A DNA stretch of 64,000 bases from Dendrobium chrysotoxum (Eukaryota > Streptophyta > Magnoliopsida > Asparagales > Orchidaceae): positions 74,341,528 through 74,405,527 of the forward strand of contig CM034312.1 in NCBI GenBank assembly GCA_019925795.1. Direction: 5' to 3'. Below, piece by piece: positions 37,140 through 48,016 of the stretch (position 1 is its first letter; each line of letters starts with the position of its first letter). The translations under genes were made by a program, and so were the position numbers. The notes under the pieces were generated by a model that was given only the letters and a program-made list of their open reading frames with translations, was not told the origin of the DNA and made no database searches.

Positions 37140-38199
37140 ACAAATTTATGACTCTCTTTTCTGGTGCAGTTTCTGAGGAATCTGAAGCTGAGTCCACCCA
37201 AAATGCTCGTTGAAGTCTCTTTTTATCCATTCTTTCCTTTGGTTTCTCCTAAGCCTTCTCCTTGCTAGGATTTCCCTTAAGATTGGGGCAATCAGTCTTT
37301 ATATGACCTGGCTTTCTACATTCATAGCAAATAACATCGTTAGAAGCCTTTGTATTTCTATGGAACTTACCTTTGTTCCATTGTTGGTGTCTTCTCTGCT
37401 TCCTCTTTAGGAAACTCCTAAATTACCTTGTCATTAAGACAATGTCCTCTTCATCCTCAGGTAGTGATTGATCACTATCTGAATCATCCACCTTCAAAGC
37501 TATGTTCTTCTCCTTCCGCTTGTCTCCTGAATTAATCTGTCTTTGAGTTACAGATTACTCGTATGCAATTAGTGATCCAAGAAGATTGTTAATAGAATAA
37601 ACATTTAAATCTTTTTATTCAGTTATAGTAGTTATCTTTGCATCATAAGCAGTAGGTAAGCAATGAAGTATCTTGTTAACTTTTTCTACATTCTTTAATT
37701 CCCTACCTAAAGTATATAATGAAGTGGCTATATGTGTAAAATGTGTATACATGTATGAGATTAATTCATTCGGTTTCATGTAAAATAGTTCATAATCGTG
37801 CAAAAGAATGTTCAACCTAGTTTATTTCACTTCATTTGTACCTTCATATGTGATGTAAAGTCTATCTAAAATTTTTTTTCCTGATTTACAAGTAGAAACA
37901 CGCATGTAGTCTTCCGATTTCAAAGCACAAAAGAAACTATTCAAACACTTAGCATTCAATTGAGCTAAATCACGTTGTTCTATAGTCCATTCAGCAAAAG
38001 GTGTTTGAACTCGAATTCCTTCTATAATTCTAGTGGGTTTAGTATAACCTTCCTATACTAACATCCACATACGATAATCAAGAGATTATAGAAATGTAGA
38101 CATGAGAGTTTTCTAAAAATCAAATGGGACATTATCAAACAAAGGTGGTCTAGCGATCGAGTAACCTTCTAAAGTGTTTCAGTTTCCAAAATTAGCCAT
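37140..38199 (-). pseudogene. Copia C1 gag
   Basis: A start ATG at 38199 gives MANFGN followed by a stop. The frame then shows the copia gag core: WTIEQRDLAQLNAKCLNSFF, then the 66-codon open piece at 37815-37615 (MNILLHDYELFYMKPNELIS and VNKILHCLPTAYDAK), and a CCHC zinc knuckle CYECRKPGHIKTDCP (37329-37288). The order and the gag-knuckle spacing are normal for copia. Stops at several places make it dead. It lies directly after the primer-binding site. Confidence 0.85.
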
Positions 38200-38243
38200 G
38201 ATAAAATTTCAAAAAGTATTTTAAACAATAATTTTTGAAATTA

Positions 38244-38257
38244 TCTCTGATAACACT
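38244..38257 (-). promoter_or_regulatory. Primer-binding site of copia C1 (initiator-Met tRNA type)
   Basis: The minus strand directly after the 5' LTR reads TGTTATCAGAGAT, one or two changes from the plant copia consensus TGGTATCAGAGC that pairs with the 3' end of initiator tRNA-Met. Confidence 0.8.
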
Positions 38258-38689
38258 TGAAAGTGCGAATAGGTTGTTAGACCTATTGATTACGTCCCTA
38301 GGCTAACCAAGAGGGGGGTGAATTGGTCCTTTTAAAAAAAGAATCTCTTAGAATTTTGGAAAATTTTCAATTTAAAAACTTAAGCAAATCATATAGTACA
38401 ATTCCACTTCATACAGTATGAATAGAGTGATTTTTAATGTTTTCTTTAACCACAAAAATTCAACCACAGAAAAATAAAATGCGTAAAAGTAATAATGCAG
38501 AAAAGTAAACTGTAAGAATAGAAAACACCAGAATTTATAGTGGTTCGGTCAAATACGACCTACATCCACTCCCTAGAGACTCCTTCTCTAGGTATTACAC
38601 TAAACTCAAGTGACTCTCATTTTGCCCCCACAGCAAGGCGGAGAAGCCTTTACAAACTCTCTTCCACCAACCTAGTGTGGCAGAGAACA

Positions 38690-38925
38690 GTCATCCTTTT
38701 TCACCCTCCTGGTGAAGGCAGAGAACCAATCGTCCTTTTTCACCCTCCAAGTGACGGTAGAGAACCGATCATCCTTTTTCACCCTCCAAGAGATGGCAGA
38801 GAACTGATCATCCTTTTTCACCCTCCAAGTGACGGTAGAGAACCGATCATCCTTTTCACCCTCGAAGTGACGGCAGAGAACCGATCATCCTTTTTCACCC
38901 TCCAAGTGATGGCAGAGAATTGAAA
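38690..38925 (-). repeat. 39-bp minisatellite in C1 right LTR
   Basis: Six 39-bp units, one unit more than the left LTR copy; one unit lacks a T in the T5 run. Both features show slippage or unequal exchange after insertion. Confidence 0.8.
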
Positions 38926-39194
38926 TCCTCTCGAACAATCCTCTTGCAAGAGCCTCTAAGGAGATTAGGAAGATGCTTGAAGTATAAATAATGAGATCCT
39001 CACTATTGGATAACCTTCTGAATCCCCTCACAATTTTCTCTTCAACGATCTCTCAAAACTTACTCCCAAACACTCTCCCAATCACTCTCCCTTTCACTCT
39101 CAAAGAGATTTTCATAGAAGGTACACCCCTTCAGTCAGTTTTAAGACACTTAAGTACTTAGGACAAGAAAAACTATCCAAAAACTAAAAATTTC

Positions 39195-39775
39195 GAGTTT
39201 CACATGTGCCAATCGTCCCGTATGATTGCATATCATACTGTCTGAATAGTTCAACTCACTGAACGATTCATCCCGTATGATCCTATACGAACCCAATTCA
39301 GAGCCCTTCATACCGCAAAATCTCATGTATGAACTCTATTTCGTACTATACAAAAAGTTCAAAAATTGAACGATTCGTCCCGTACAATCTTATACGAACC
39401 CATTTCAGAGCCCTTTGTACTGCCTAATATCCTATACGAACTCTATTTTATACTGTACGAATAGTTTAAAAATTGAACGATTCATCCCATACGATCCTGT
39501 ACAAACCTAATTCAGAGCCCTTCGGACCGCAAAATATCCTGTATGAACTCTATTTCGTACTGTACGAATAGTTCAAAAATTAAACGATTCATCCCGTACG
39601 ACCCTATACGAACCTAACTCAGAGCGTTTCATACCTCAAAATCTCCTGTATGAACTATACTTCATACTGAACGAAAAGAACTTAGAAAAAATTTCAAGAC
39701 AGATAGGTTCGTTGAGGAGGACTTTAAATACAGATCGTCCCATACAATCCAATATCGTACAGTACGATCAGTTTA
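39195..39775 (-). repeat. About 105-bp array with CGTAC palindromes in C1 right LTR
   Basis: The partner of 29455-30005. It includes TCGTACTGTACGAATAG-type palindromes and CCCGTACGACC words, with many CG to CA/TG differences from the left LTR. Confidence 0.8.
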
Positions 39776-40075
39776 AAAATTAAGTTTTTCACTCCCCTAG
39801 TGTGTGTGTGCACAGTTATCCAACTTACAATCACACTCTCTCAGACTCAAAAAAATAAAAAATACAGACTTCACTTACAGTAAACATTAACAAATAAACT
39901 TGAAGTCTTCAGCAATCTGGAGTGTGAATTTCCTGAAAAATATGTTAGTACACACGAAAAAGAAACTCTAGTATTTGTTAGGAGAAGAATAAAAAAAATA
40001 ATAAGATTTTGTAATCATCAAAAATAACTTATATCAGAATTCACTTGAACAAACGGATTTACACAAATCATAACA

Positions 40076-40080
40076 TAGTT
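40076..40080. repeat. Target-site duplication TAGTT, right copy
   Basis: Identical to 28539-28543. Gypsy sequence resumes immediately after it. Confidence 0.9.
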
Positions 40081-40339
40081 CATTTGATGACGATGACTTT
40101 TGTTCAATGATAACTAATCATCCTGAATCTAAAAATGTCCCTACTAAAGTTGTTAATTCATTCGACTAAACTTGTTTGGAGACTTTAGATGATTTTGATG
40201 ATCTTCATGTTTGGGATGCACCCCTTGAATTTGAGGAGGAAATTAAGTCGACAGTCGATGAACTTAAGGAAATTAACCTTGGAATAGAAGATGACCCTTG
40301 CCCCACCTTCATAATTCTTTGTTGTGTAAGGATGAGTCT

Positions 40340-41680
40340 GTGGATCTAATTTAACTTCTCTCTAATTTTAAGGATTACTTTGCCTGGATATATGACAAAA
40401 TGACAGGTTTGCCTGCTGACATGGAAGTCCATAAACTTAGAATTAGGCGTGATGTCATTCCTGTCAAGCAAGCTCCTTGATGCATACTTCTGGAAATTTA
40501 ACAAGTCATTTCTGAAGTCAAGAAACTTATTGAGGCTGGACTTATCCAAGAGAAATAATATCCCTCCTAGGAAGCTAGTGTCATACTAGTTCAAAAGAAA
40601 AATGGTCAAATTCGAGTCAGTCTTGACTATAGAGACCTGAATAAGGCGTATCCCAAGGATGAATTTTCTTTATCAATACTAGAACTTATGGTGGACATCG
40701 CCTCCTCACATGTTATTTTCTCCTTTATGAATGGCTCATATGGATATAACCAAATCAAGATAGCCCCAAAAGATTAGAGAAACACTACATTCTGAAGTCT
40801 TATAGGAATCTTTTATTATAAAGTGATGCCCGTTGGCCTTAAAAATGTCGATGCAACCTACTAGCGGGCCATGACTCATATCTTTGATGACTTAATCCAT
40901 AATCAAGTCGAATGCTACATCGATGATTTAATTATCAAGAGTAGAGTGAAAGAGGCTCATCTTCATGACTTAAGAATCATCTTTGAACAGTTACGCCTTT
41001 ATGACCTTAAGATGAATCCCTTGAAATGCATTTTTGGCATTACTTTAGGAAAATTCTTAGGTTTTGTAGTGAGACACCGTGGAATCAAAATTGATCTAGC
41101 TAAAATCAAAGCCATCTTAAGTATGCTACCTCCTAAGAGTCTTACCCAACTAAGATCTCTCCAAGGAAAATTGGCATTTATAAGAAGATTCATTTCAAAT
41201 CTATCCAGAAAATGTCAACCATTCTCTGTCCTTGCTAAGAAGGATGCCAAATTCATTTGGGATGAAAATTTTCAATCTGCTTTTGAAAATATCAAATAAT
41301 ACCTGACAAATTTGCTACTTTTGATGGCCTCTATTCTGGGGAAACCCTTAATCCTTTACACTGCAGCCCTTGACGAGTCTCTCGAGGCCCTTCTAGCTCA
41401 AGTCAATGATGAGGGAACAGAAAATGCTCTCTACTACCTAAGTCGTAGACTTCTTCTAGCATAAATCTGATACCCTACAATCGAGAAATATTATCTTGCC
41501 TTAGTCTTTATAGCACAAAAATTAAGGCATTATAAGATTTCTCATCAAGTCAATTTGATTTCTAGTATCAATCCCCAGTAACACCTTATGACCTGACCTA
41601 CATTTTCAGGATGTTTAGCTCATTGTTCTATGATATTGCTTCAATTTGAAATCACTTTCATTCCCATACGTGCTGTGAAA
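40340..41680 (+). pseudogene. Gypsy reverse transcriptase and first RNase H
   Basis: The plus strand reads the RT entry KLIEAGLIQEK (about 40520), VILVQKKNGQIRVSLDYRDL then NKAYPKDEFSL (about 40580-40670), and the catalytic CYIDDLIIKSR (YIDD at 40916-40927; the family has YVDD or YIDD). It continues LKMNPLKCIFGITLGKFLGF, then the connection to RNase H with LRSLQGKLAFIRRFISNLS. The longest open piece is 142 codons (40871-41299). RNase H follows (LILYTAALDESLEALL, then ALYYLSRRLL). Many stops interrupt it. Confidence 0.85.
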
Positions 41681-41789
41681 GGATAGGCCGTTGTCGACTT
41701 CCTTGCAGCCCACCTGTTGCCAGCGAAATCTCCTCTAAATGATGATTTACCTGATGAACAAATCATGAGTTTTGAGGAATCCAATAATC

Positions 41790-42240
41790 AAGTCTGGGAA
41801 ATGTATTTTGATGATGCAACTTTCTCCCTGTAAGGTAATACATATCAATCTACTATTCCTAAAAAAGCCAGAATTGACTTGATTTCTTAACACCAGATAA
41901 GCGAATGATGCACTTTTCTTATCACTTATCAGAGCCTTACACGAACAACGAAGCTAAGTATGAAGCTCTGATAAATGGCCTTGAACTTGTAATCCTGATG
42001 GAGATTAAAGAGATTAAAATCTTTGGCGACTCTCAATTGTTGATCAACCAGATTGCAAGGACTTATAAGATTTTGAATCCTAAACTCCTGAAATATCACC
42101 AATACACTACACACTTACTCAAACAAATTCCTATTATAACTATGTATAGGATTCCTCGTAGAAGTAATTCTTCAAGGGATGCCCTAACAAAGCTTGTAAA
42201 AAATTTGCATGTCCAGAAGAAGACTCTATTCATATAGAAG
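41790..42240 (+). pseudogene. Gypsy second (archaeal-type) RNase H
   Basis: MYFDDATFSL, then YTNNEAKYEALINGLELVIL and KIFGDSQLLINQI, then IPRRSNSSRDALTKL carry the three acidic RNase H positions (D in FDDA, E in NNEA, D in FGDS) and a late Asp. A second RNase H between the first RNase H and integrase is typical of the Tat clade. The 110-codon frame 41905-42237 is its open part. Confidence 0.8.
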
Positions 42241-42659
42241 TTTAGGGTTGAAAGACTCTAGCTCCTATAGATTTGGAGTGCACCAATAAATAATCTCCCC
42301 AGGTCCTCTCAACTTCTTCAACAATTGATAAAGAAAGTGATTGGAGATAACCACTGATCGATTACCTCAAAGAAGGCAAGCTTCCCCATAATAAATCACT
42401 TGCCAATCAAATCAAGAAATGTGCCCGATCATATGCACTAGCCAACAATATTATACCATCGATCATTCGATCAGATATGGCTCTATTATTTTGGCAAACG
42501 AGAGGCCCTGAAGATTATTAACAAAGTCCATGCTTGATGATACGGTGCTCATTAATTAGGTCCTAAGATGAAATTGAAAATAAAAAGACTTGGTTACTAC
42601 TAGCCTACGATGATTGATGATTGTATAAAAATTGCAACATGATATCATCAATACCAGAT

Positions 42660-43589
42660 ACATGCTGTAGTTTTACATCAGCAGCCTAACGTGTTGCATC
42701 CCATGATAGCTTTATGGCCCTTTGAAAGTTGGGGCACGGATGTTATCGGGCCTATTGACCCTCCTTCTTTTAATGCTCATCACTTTATTTTAGCAGCGAC
42801 TGATTACTTTTCAAAATGGGTTGAAGTAGTTCTCCTATGAAATACAACGGCACACCTTATTATAAAATTCTTTCACGATCATATCGTATATCGATTCGAC
42901 GTACCCCATAGAATAATATTCGATAATGGGTCCACTTTCAAGTCTACAAAGATCAATAATTTTATAAGGAGCCATAGTATTGATTAGATATACTCAACAA
43001 TCTATTATCCCCGAGCTAGTGGTTTGGTTGAGGCCTTCAACAAAAATTTGGTACAAATCATCAAAAAGTCCCTTGATAATAATAAATATCACTGGGATGA
43101 GATGTTGGTGAAAGACTTATGGGTCTAGCAGACCACTTATAGGACCCCAACCCAGTCCACACAGTTTGCATTAGTGTATGGGTCCGAGACTATACTCTCA
43201 CTAGAAGTTCAAATCCCTTCACTTAGATTGCAATATAGAACCAAATAACAACAAAACAAAATGCTCAACTCCAGTTAGAAGAGATTGAAGGCCTTGAAGA
43301 ATGCCATCTTGAAGCTCAACAAAACTTAGAGTTATATAAAGCTTGAATGGTTCAAGCTCATGATAAGTTAGTGCGACATAGAACCTTCCAAATAGTAGAC
43401 TTGGTCTTAGTTCTTTGGAGGCCTATCTTAGCTTACCAAAATATCGATGGAATGTTTGAACCATCCTGGAAAGGACCCTTTATTGTAGAAAAAGTCTATG
43501 AAGGAGGCTCATATCAGCTAGTAGATTGTAAAGGAAATCATTCGATGTTACCTGTAAACAGGGGATTCCTTAAAAAATACTATGCTTGA
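42660..43589 (+). pseudogene. Gypsy integrase with C-terminal domain
   Basis: Core motifs are HHFILAATDYFSKWVEVVLL (first Asp), VPHRIIFDNGSTF (second Asp) and YYPRASGLVEAFNKNL (catalytic Glu in VEAFN). TTYRTPTQSTQFALVYG follows, and the C-terminal domain is in the open frame 43347-43589 (VLWRPILAYQNIDGMFEPSW then KGPFIVEKVYEGGSYQL), ending FLKKYYA and TGA. Several stops lie upstream. The tail ends normally, so the 3' boundary of pol is real. Confidence 0.85.
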
Positions 43590-43599
43590 TGTAGCTCTA

Positions 43600-45350
43600 T
43601 CTTTCAATCAATAAAATTTTCAAATTTTGAATCAAGTTGACTCAATTCCATTTAATAGAATCCTTTTTTTTTTTCTTAAGGATAGGAGTGAGTCGCCGTG
43701 CTTCCTTTCCTTAGAATGAGATCTGTTAGTGATGGAACAAGCCTCTCGTGGCACCATCCTAGCATCCAGAATTATGTTGGGTTAGATAGTTTTTGCTAAA
43801 ATCTTTAGAGGTTTAGGTAGACTATCTCCTTGGCTAGTCCCCCTGGTTAGATGTGAGTCCCCGTACTTTCTAGCTAGGTTAGTCATTAAAAACCCAAAAG
43901 AAATTTGATCTTTTAGGAGTAGGTGTGAGTCCCCGTGCTTCTTACCTCCTAGGATCTTGACCAACTAATGGTGAATTTAAGCCTGTTGGGCCCCATCCTA
44001 ATTAGTTACCCTCTAGTTTTTAATGATAGGTGTAAGTCCATATGCTTCATTTCCTTAAGATTAGAATTAAATCAGGTTCGATAGTTTTTGCCAAAATATT
44101 TAGAGGTTTAGGTAGACTATCTCCTTGGCTAGATCCTCTAGTTAGATATGAGTCCCTATGCTATCTAGCTAGGTTATTCATTGAAAACCCAAAAGAAGTT
44201 GACCTTTAGGAGTAGATGTGAGTCCTCGTGCTTCCTACCTCCTAGAATCTTGACTAACTAATGATAAATTTAAGCCTGCTGGGCCCATCCTAGTTAGTCA
44301 CCTTCTAATATTTAATGATAGGTATGAGTCCCCGTTCCTCCTTTCCTTAGGATTAGACCCGCTAGTAATGGAGTACGCCCTTTGTGGCACCATCCTAATT
44401 TTAAAATCTAGTTTCAATCCTTTATATGAAGCAAGTTTTCTGCCCATATGATCATCCATTAGTAATGGAGTATGCCTTCTATTACACCATCCTAATTTCA
44501 AAATCTTGGTTTGATCCTTTATATGGAGCAAGTTCTCTCCCCACATGTCCATCTACTAGTGATGGAGTATGCCCTCTGTGGCACCATACTAGTTCTAAAA
44601 TCTTGATTTGATTCTCTGTGTGAAGCAAGTTTCCTCCCTCATGATCATCTACTAGTGATGGAGCATGCCCTCTATGGCACCATCCTAGACTTTAAATTTA
44701 AAATCCAATCCTCTATCGAAAGCAATGCTTCCTTCCCACAGGGTCCTCCAATTTTCTTTTTCTTAAGGATAGATGTGAGACATCGTGCTTTCTTTCTTTC
44801 CTTAAGATTAGAATCACTAGTGGTAAAGTACACCCCCCATGGCACTACCTTAGTATCAATTCAAATTTGATCCTCTCTAGTTAGGAGTTTTTCCTTCATA
44901 TACGATCATTCAATCTTCTTTCCCTTAGGATTAGGTCCCTTTTTTCCTTAGGATTAGATCTACTAGTGGTGGAGAATGCCCCTTTGTGGCACCATCCTAA
45001 TTTCAATTTCAAACTCCAAAATCAAATCTTTTTTTCCTTAAAGTTGGGTTATTCCTTCCCTTAGGATTAAATCTGTTAGTGGTGGAGAATGCCCTTCGTG
45101 GCACCATCCTAGCTTCAAACTTTAAACTCAAAAATTCAATCTTATTTTCCTTAAGGATAGGTTCTATCCTTTCTTAGGATCAGATCTACTAGTGTTTGAG
45201 TACGTCCCTCATGACATTACTCTAGTATCAATTCAAGCTTGATTCTTTAGGAATAGCTTTCTAATTCCCTTTGAATTAAAATTCCAGTATTAACTTTTTA
45301 ATTCGGTCAACGCTAATATGCGTAGTAAAACTTTATTCTACTACACATAT
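43600..45350 (+). repeat. Gypsy 3' untranslated region: nested tandem repeats
   Basis: A unit of about 300 bp is present twice (43785-44085 and 44088-44370), sharing TTTAGAGGTTTAGGTAGACT, AGGAGTAGGTGTGAGTCCCC and GAATTTAAGCCTG.TGGGCCC. It is followed to 45260 by about nine degenerate units of 80-130 bp built on CTAGTGATGGAGTATGCCCT and TGTGGCACCATCCTA. GTGAGTCCCCGTGCTTCCT recurs throughout. Tandem arrays in the 3' untranslated region are a known habit of Tat/Ogre-type gypsy elements. Confidence 0.8.
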
Positions 45351-45362
45351 TGGGGGTCCATT
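45341..45362 (+). promoter_or_regulatory. Polypurine tract region of the gypsy element
   Basis: ATTGGGGGTCC directly precedes the 3' LTR start (TATTAACCTC, where the 5' LTR has TGTTGACCTC). It is a short purine run in the expected place. Confidence 0.55.
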
Positions 45363-47405
45363 TATTAACCTCATTTTTTTATGAAGTCACTAGGACCAAT
45401 CCAGATCCTAGATTATCTTAGACCCTAGGATCAATCCAGATTAAACCCAAAAATTTAAACTAAAATCCAATGTTCAAAGGCCCTATCGTGAAAGCCTTTT
45501 TGAGTGCTTTTTCAAATAATTTAAACCCTAATCAAAAGACCTCTAATTCAGAGTCTATTAATTTCATATTGATAGGAGATGTGTCTAGAGGTAACCCTGT
45601 AAACTTAAGCTCATTCTAAGGCCTCTAACTATAGAAGCTAAATTAAAACCCAAAGGCTATAAAACCTTCAAATATTGATGGTCTATGCCACTATACCTGC
45701 TACCTTGTGGATTTTGACCTTAGAGCCCTCTCCAAATCCTTTGATCACATCTAACCCTTGATTATGACTTATTAAATATTAAATTGTATTTTGATGAATC
45801 CATTTAAATTCCCAGTTGATCAAGGGTCAAAATGACCAAAATACCCCTTAGGGGTATACACAATCATTTTGAATTAAATGACCCTATCTTCAGATGGAAC
45901 CACTTCCATTCAACTCCAAATATTGAAACAAACCTAATGGATCTAATCCCAGCCCTTGGGTCAACCTGGTTAACCAAGTCAACCAGGGTTGACCCAAATG
46001 CCCTTTAAGGGCCCAAATAATCATTTTGACTAAATTGAATTCTTCAAATCTCAGGACCGCTGAGAGTTCACATTGCATTTTGTTGCACTTTCTTTCTTTT
46101 GTTAGGCACCTCCCCACCTTCCAGTTTTGGCAGACCATCGGACATATGAGGGTGCAGATCTGTCAAGGGGAATATATGTAATCTCTAGGAAAAAACCTAT
46201 TTTTAAGTCTTTTTAAAATTACTGACGTCCAGTATGTCCCCCCTCGATTCCCGACATGCTTTTTGACCCCGGCCCGGGGGTGGGTAGGAGCGAGTCGAGT
46301 CCGTATCGCCGCGGAGCAACTGCAGCGTCCGGATCTTATCTATCTACTCGGCAATTCATCCGGTGACTTCACGGTCGCCAAAGAAGCCCCAAGAAGCATC
46401 AAACATTTCCGATGAGATCCATGGAGCTATTCTGAGATAGCAAGCACTAGCTCCCGGTGCGACTTCATAAAAAGCAAGAAAAGAGAAGATCGAAGAAAAT
46501 GAAACGCACGTGGTGGTTCATATTTGATTTAATCATTCATTTAGTCAACTAGCATGCACTACATTATAAACAAAATAAAATGAGTCAAAAATTTAATTAT
46601 ATTTACTTTAAGCTTCATACTACCCAACATAAGTTAAAGGGCCAATTAAGGACTACTCTAGATGTGGGCCCTATTCTCAAAAACATCTTAAATAAATATC
46701 CCCACCACTCTAACATAAAAGATAAGACTCATGGTTTTGAAGAATTTAAGTGGTTAGCTGGCTCGCAAATCCTGCTCATGGTAAGTCCAAATCCTACATT
46801 GTATTAGCTAGGTTCGGGTTACTAATTTTTAGTACCCAATTTAGATTTAGGTTTTGAGGCAGGCTTAGGCTATAAGACCTCAATCTTATGGGAATCTAAT
46901 TGCAACTTTCTAATAAAATTTATAATTTAAATACTAGTTTCCTATGATGTAATTAACTACAAGGGCTTATGCTCGTAAGAGATTTAAAAAACCCAGATCA
47001 AACAAAATTTTTAAAATCAATTTTTCAAAAACTTAATTAATTATCTTTGGAAAATTTTAAGTCAAAATCAACGATCACTATTGTCATTTTCAGATGCTCA
47101 ATAATAATTAATATTTTCTTCCCTCAAGAAGATATACCAATTACTATTATAACTTTGATTATAAAATTAATGATAATTTATCTAAATTATCATAGTTAAA
47201 CACATGAGTGAACAATTATTTTGACCCACTCGGGTCATATGTAATTCTTGCTTGAATTTGACTACGATAATCAAGATGAAATTTTAATCCTGTAAATTAA
47301 ACCCATTAAGGAATGATATACTCATCTACTAAGATGATATATCATTCATAATGATACGTTCAATTTCAAAATTAAAATTCAAGAAATTAAATCACCCAAA
47401 GATAA
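45363..47405 (+). repeat. Gypsy 3' LTR, with one insertion and one deletion
   Basis: It aligns with 20233-22222. Relative to the 5' LTR it has a 294-bp foreign insert (46224-46517) and lacks about 240 bp (5' LTR positions about 21502-21743), with short AAAT microhomology at the break near 46938. Its end is followed within 30 bp by the BAP31-like coding remnant. Confidence 0.8.
46224..46517. other. GC-rich foreign insert in the gypsy 3' LTR, probable organelle (mitochondrial) DNA
   Basis: The 5' LTR reads AAAACTACTTCATATTTG without a break; the 3' LTR reads AAAATTACT, then about 294 bp, then TCATATTTG. The insert is far more GC-rich than its surroundings, with no TA-rich text, no terminal repeats and no target duplication. 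It includes GGCCCGGGGGTGGGTAGGAG and TCTACTCGGCAATTCATCCG. Its base composition and style (balanced, non-repetitive, GAAG/CTTC-rich) resemble plant mitochondrial intergenic DNA, and joining without a duplication fits capture during double-strand-break repair. The organelle origin is inference from style; the insertion itself is direct. Confidence 0.6.
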
Positions 47406-47433
47406 TTAATCTTTTTCAAAATAACAACTTTTT

Positions 47434-47787
47434 GATCAAACACACCATTACATTAGAGAGCTAGGTGGGTTGAGAAAAAGCCTATAATCTGTAATGAAGA
47501 AAAATCGGGCATTAGAAGAAGCAAAAAGTGGCAGCTCTGATGAGACCAAGACTCACGACAAAGAGATTGCCAAGTTGAACGAACAGATCTAGCGACCTAA
47601 AATAGAAAATGAGAAAAAGCTGAAGGAATTAAAAGCAACAGAAGCCAACACTACAGCTTTAAGGAAGCAGTCAGAGGGCTTTCTTATTGAATATGACCAT
47701 CAATGGGAAGACAACCAGAACCTTCGCAGCCAGTTGCACTCGATTGATCTCACCTTATCGCACTCTGATAGAAAGAAGCATTCCTGA
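47434..47787 (+). pseudogene. BAP31-like: Plant BAP31-like C-terminal coding exon
   Basis: One frame from 47434 to the TGA at 47785-47787 reads HHYIRELGGLRKSL, then SVMKKNRALEEAKSGSSDET, a Lys/Glu coiled-coil stretch, TTALRKQSEGFLIEYDHQWE and DNQNLRSQLHSIDLTLSHSD. This is the cytosolic coiled-coil tail of plant B-cell-receptor-associated-31-like ER membrane proteins, which end ALRKQSEGFL-x-EYD-x-x-x-EDNQNLR. The natural stop is in place. Two in-frame stops (TAA 47485-47487, TAG 47590-47592) disable it. The N-terminal membrane part is missing: the gypsy LTR ends within 30 bp upstream. A copia element begins 5 bp after the stop and separates it from its 3' untranslated region at 55224. Confidence 0.88.
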
Positions 47788-47791
47788 AACT

Positions 47792-48016
47792 TGATGAAAC
47801 TAGTGAATAACTAGGAAACAAAAAAAGCTGGTAAAAGCATTTTTGTAATTCCCCATACCGCTCTCATTACTGTATATGGGAAATTATACTTATGGTAGAG
47901 TATTCTAGAAGGTACATGTATAAGTGTGTGATACATGACACTTGTGTGGATGAGATGAGTTGAGCAGTTAGTAGAGTAGGAGAGGAGTTTGTGCTTGTGC
48001 CAAAGTTCCATTAATA
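47792..48016 (-). repeat. Copia C2 3' LTR (left copy)
   Basis: From TGATGAAACTAGTGAATAAC to CCATTAATA. It is followed by the minus-strand polypurine tract GCAGGGGAG (48017-48027). It aligns with 55001-55223. Confidence 0.85.

Larger units (their letters stand above)
28544..40075 (-). mobile_element. Complete SIRE-like Ty1/copia retrotransposon C1 (11.5 kb), nested in the gypsy pol
   Basis: On the minus strand it has a 5' LTR (40075-38258), a tRNA-iMet-type primer site, gag, protease, integrase, reverse transcriptase and RNase H in copia order, an extra ORF, a polypurine tract and a 3' LTR (30311-28544). The 5-bp target duplication TAGTT is intact. LTRs of about 1.8 kb, an additional ORF after pol and initiator-Met priming fit the SIRE/Maximus group. 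The LTR pair is roughly 88-92 percent identical by eye over the parts I compared, with most differences at CG sites (CG to CA or TG). The insertion is therefore old but younger than its gypsy host. Pol has many stops. Confidence 0.93.
38258..40075 (-). repeat. Copia C1 5' LTR (right copy)
   Basis: It reads TGAAAGTGCGAATAGG at the left end and ..AATCATAACA at the right end. It has the same internal order as 28544-30311, with a 39-bp array (38690-38925) and a palindrome-bearing array of about 105 bp (39195-39775). It is slightly longer than its partner because of small repeat-number differences. Confidence 0.9.
20233..47405 (+). mobile_element. Tat-lineage Ty3/gypsy retrotransposon, split by a nested copia
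   Basis: Two long direct repeats (20233-about 22222 and 45363-about 47405) flank gag, protease, reverse transcriptase, two RNase H domains and integrase in gypsy order on the plus strand. The extra second RNase H between RNase H and integrase is the mark of the Tat/Ogre-type clade. So are the long LTRs, the long non-coding leader, the coding region ahead of gag and the tandem-repeat-rich 3' untranslated region. The unit was split at 28543/40081 by a complete copia element. Every coding part has stops and frameshifts. The outer LTR ends are not exact: alignment of the two LTRs stops at ..ATCACC(T/C)AAAGATA and I found no clear target duplication or primer site. Confidence 0.85.
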
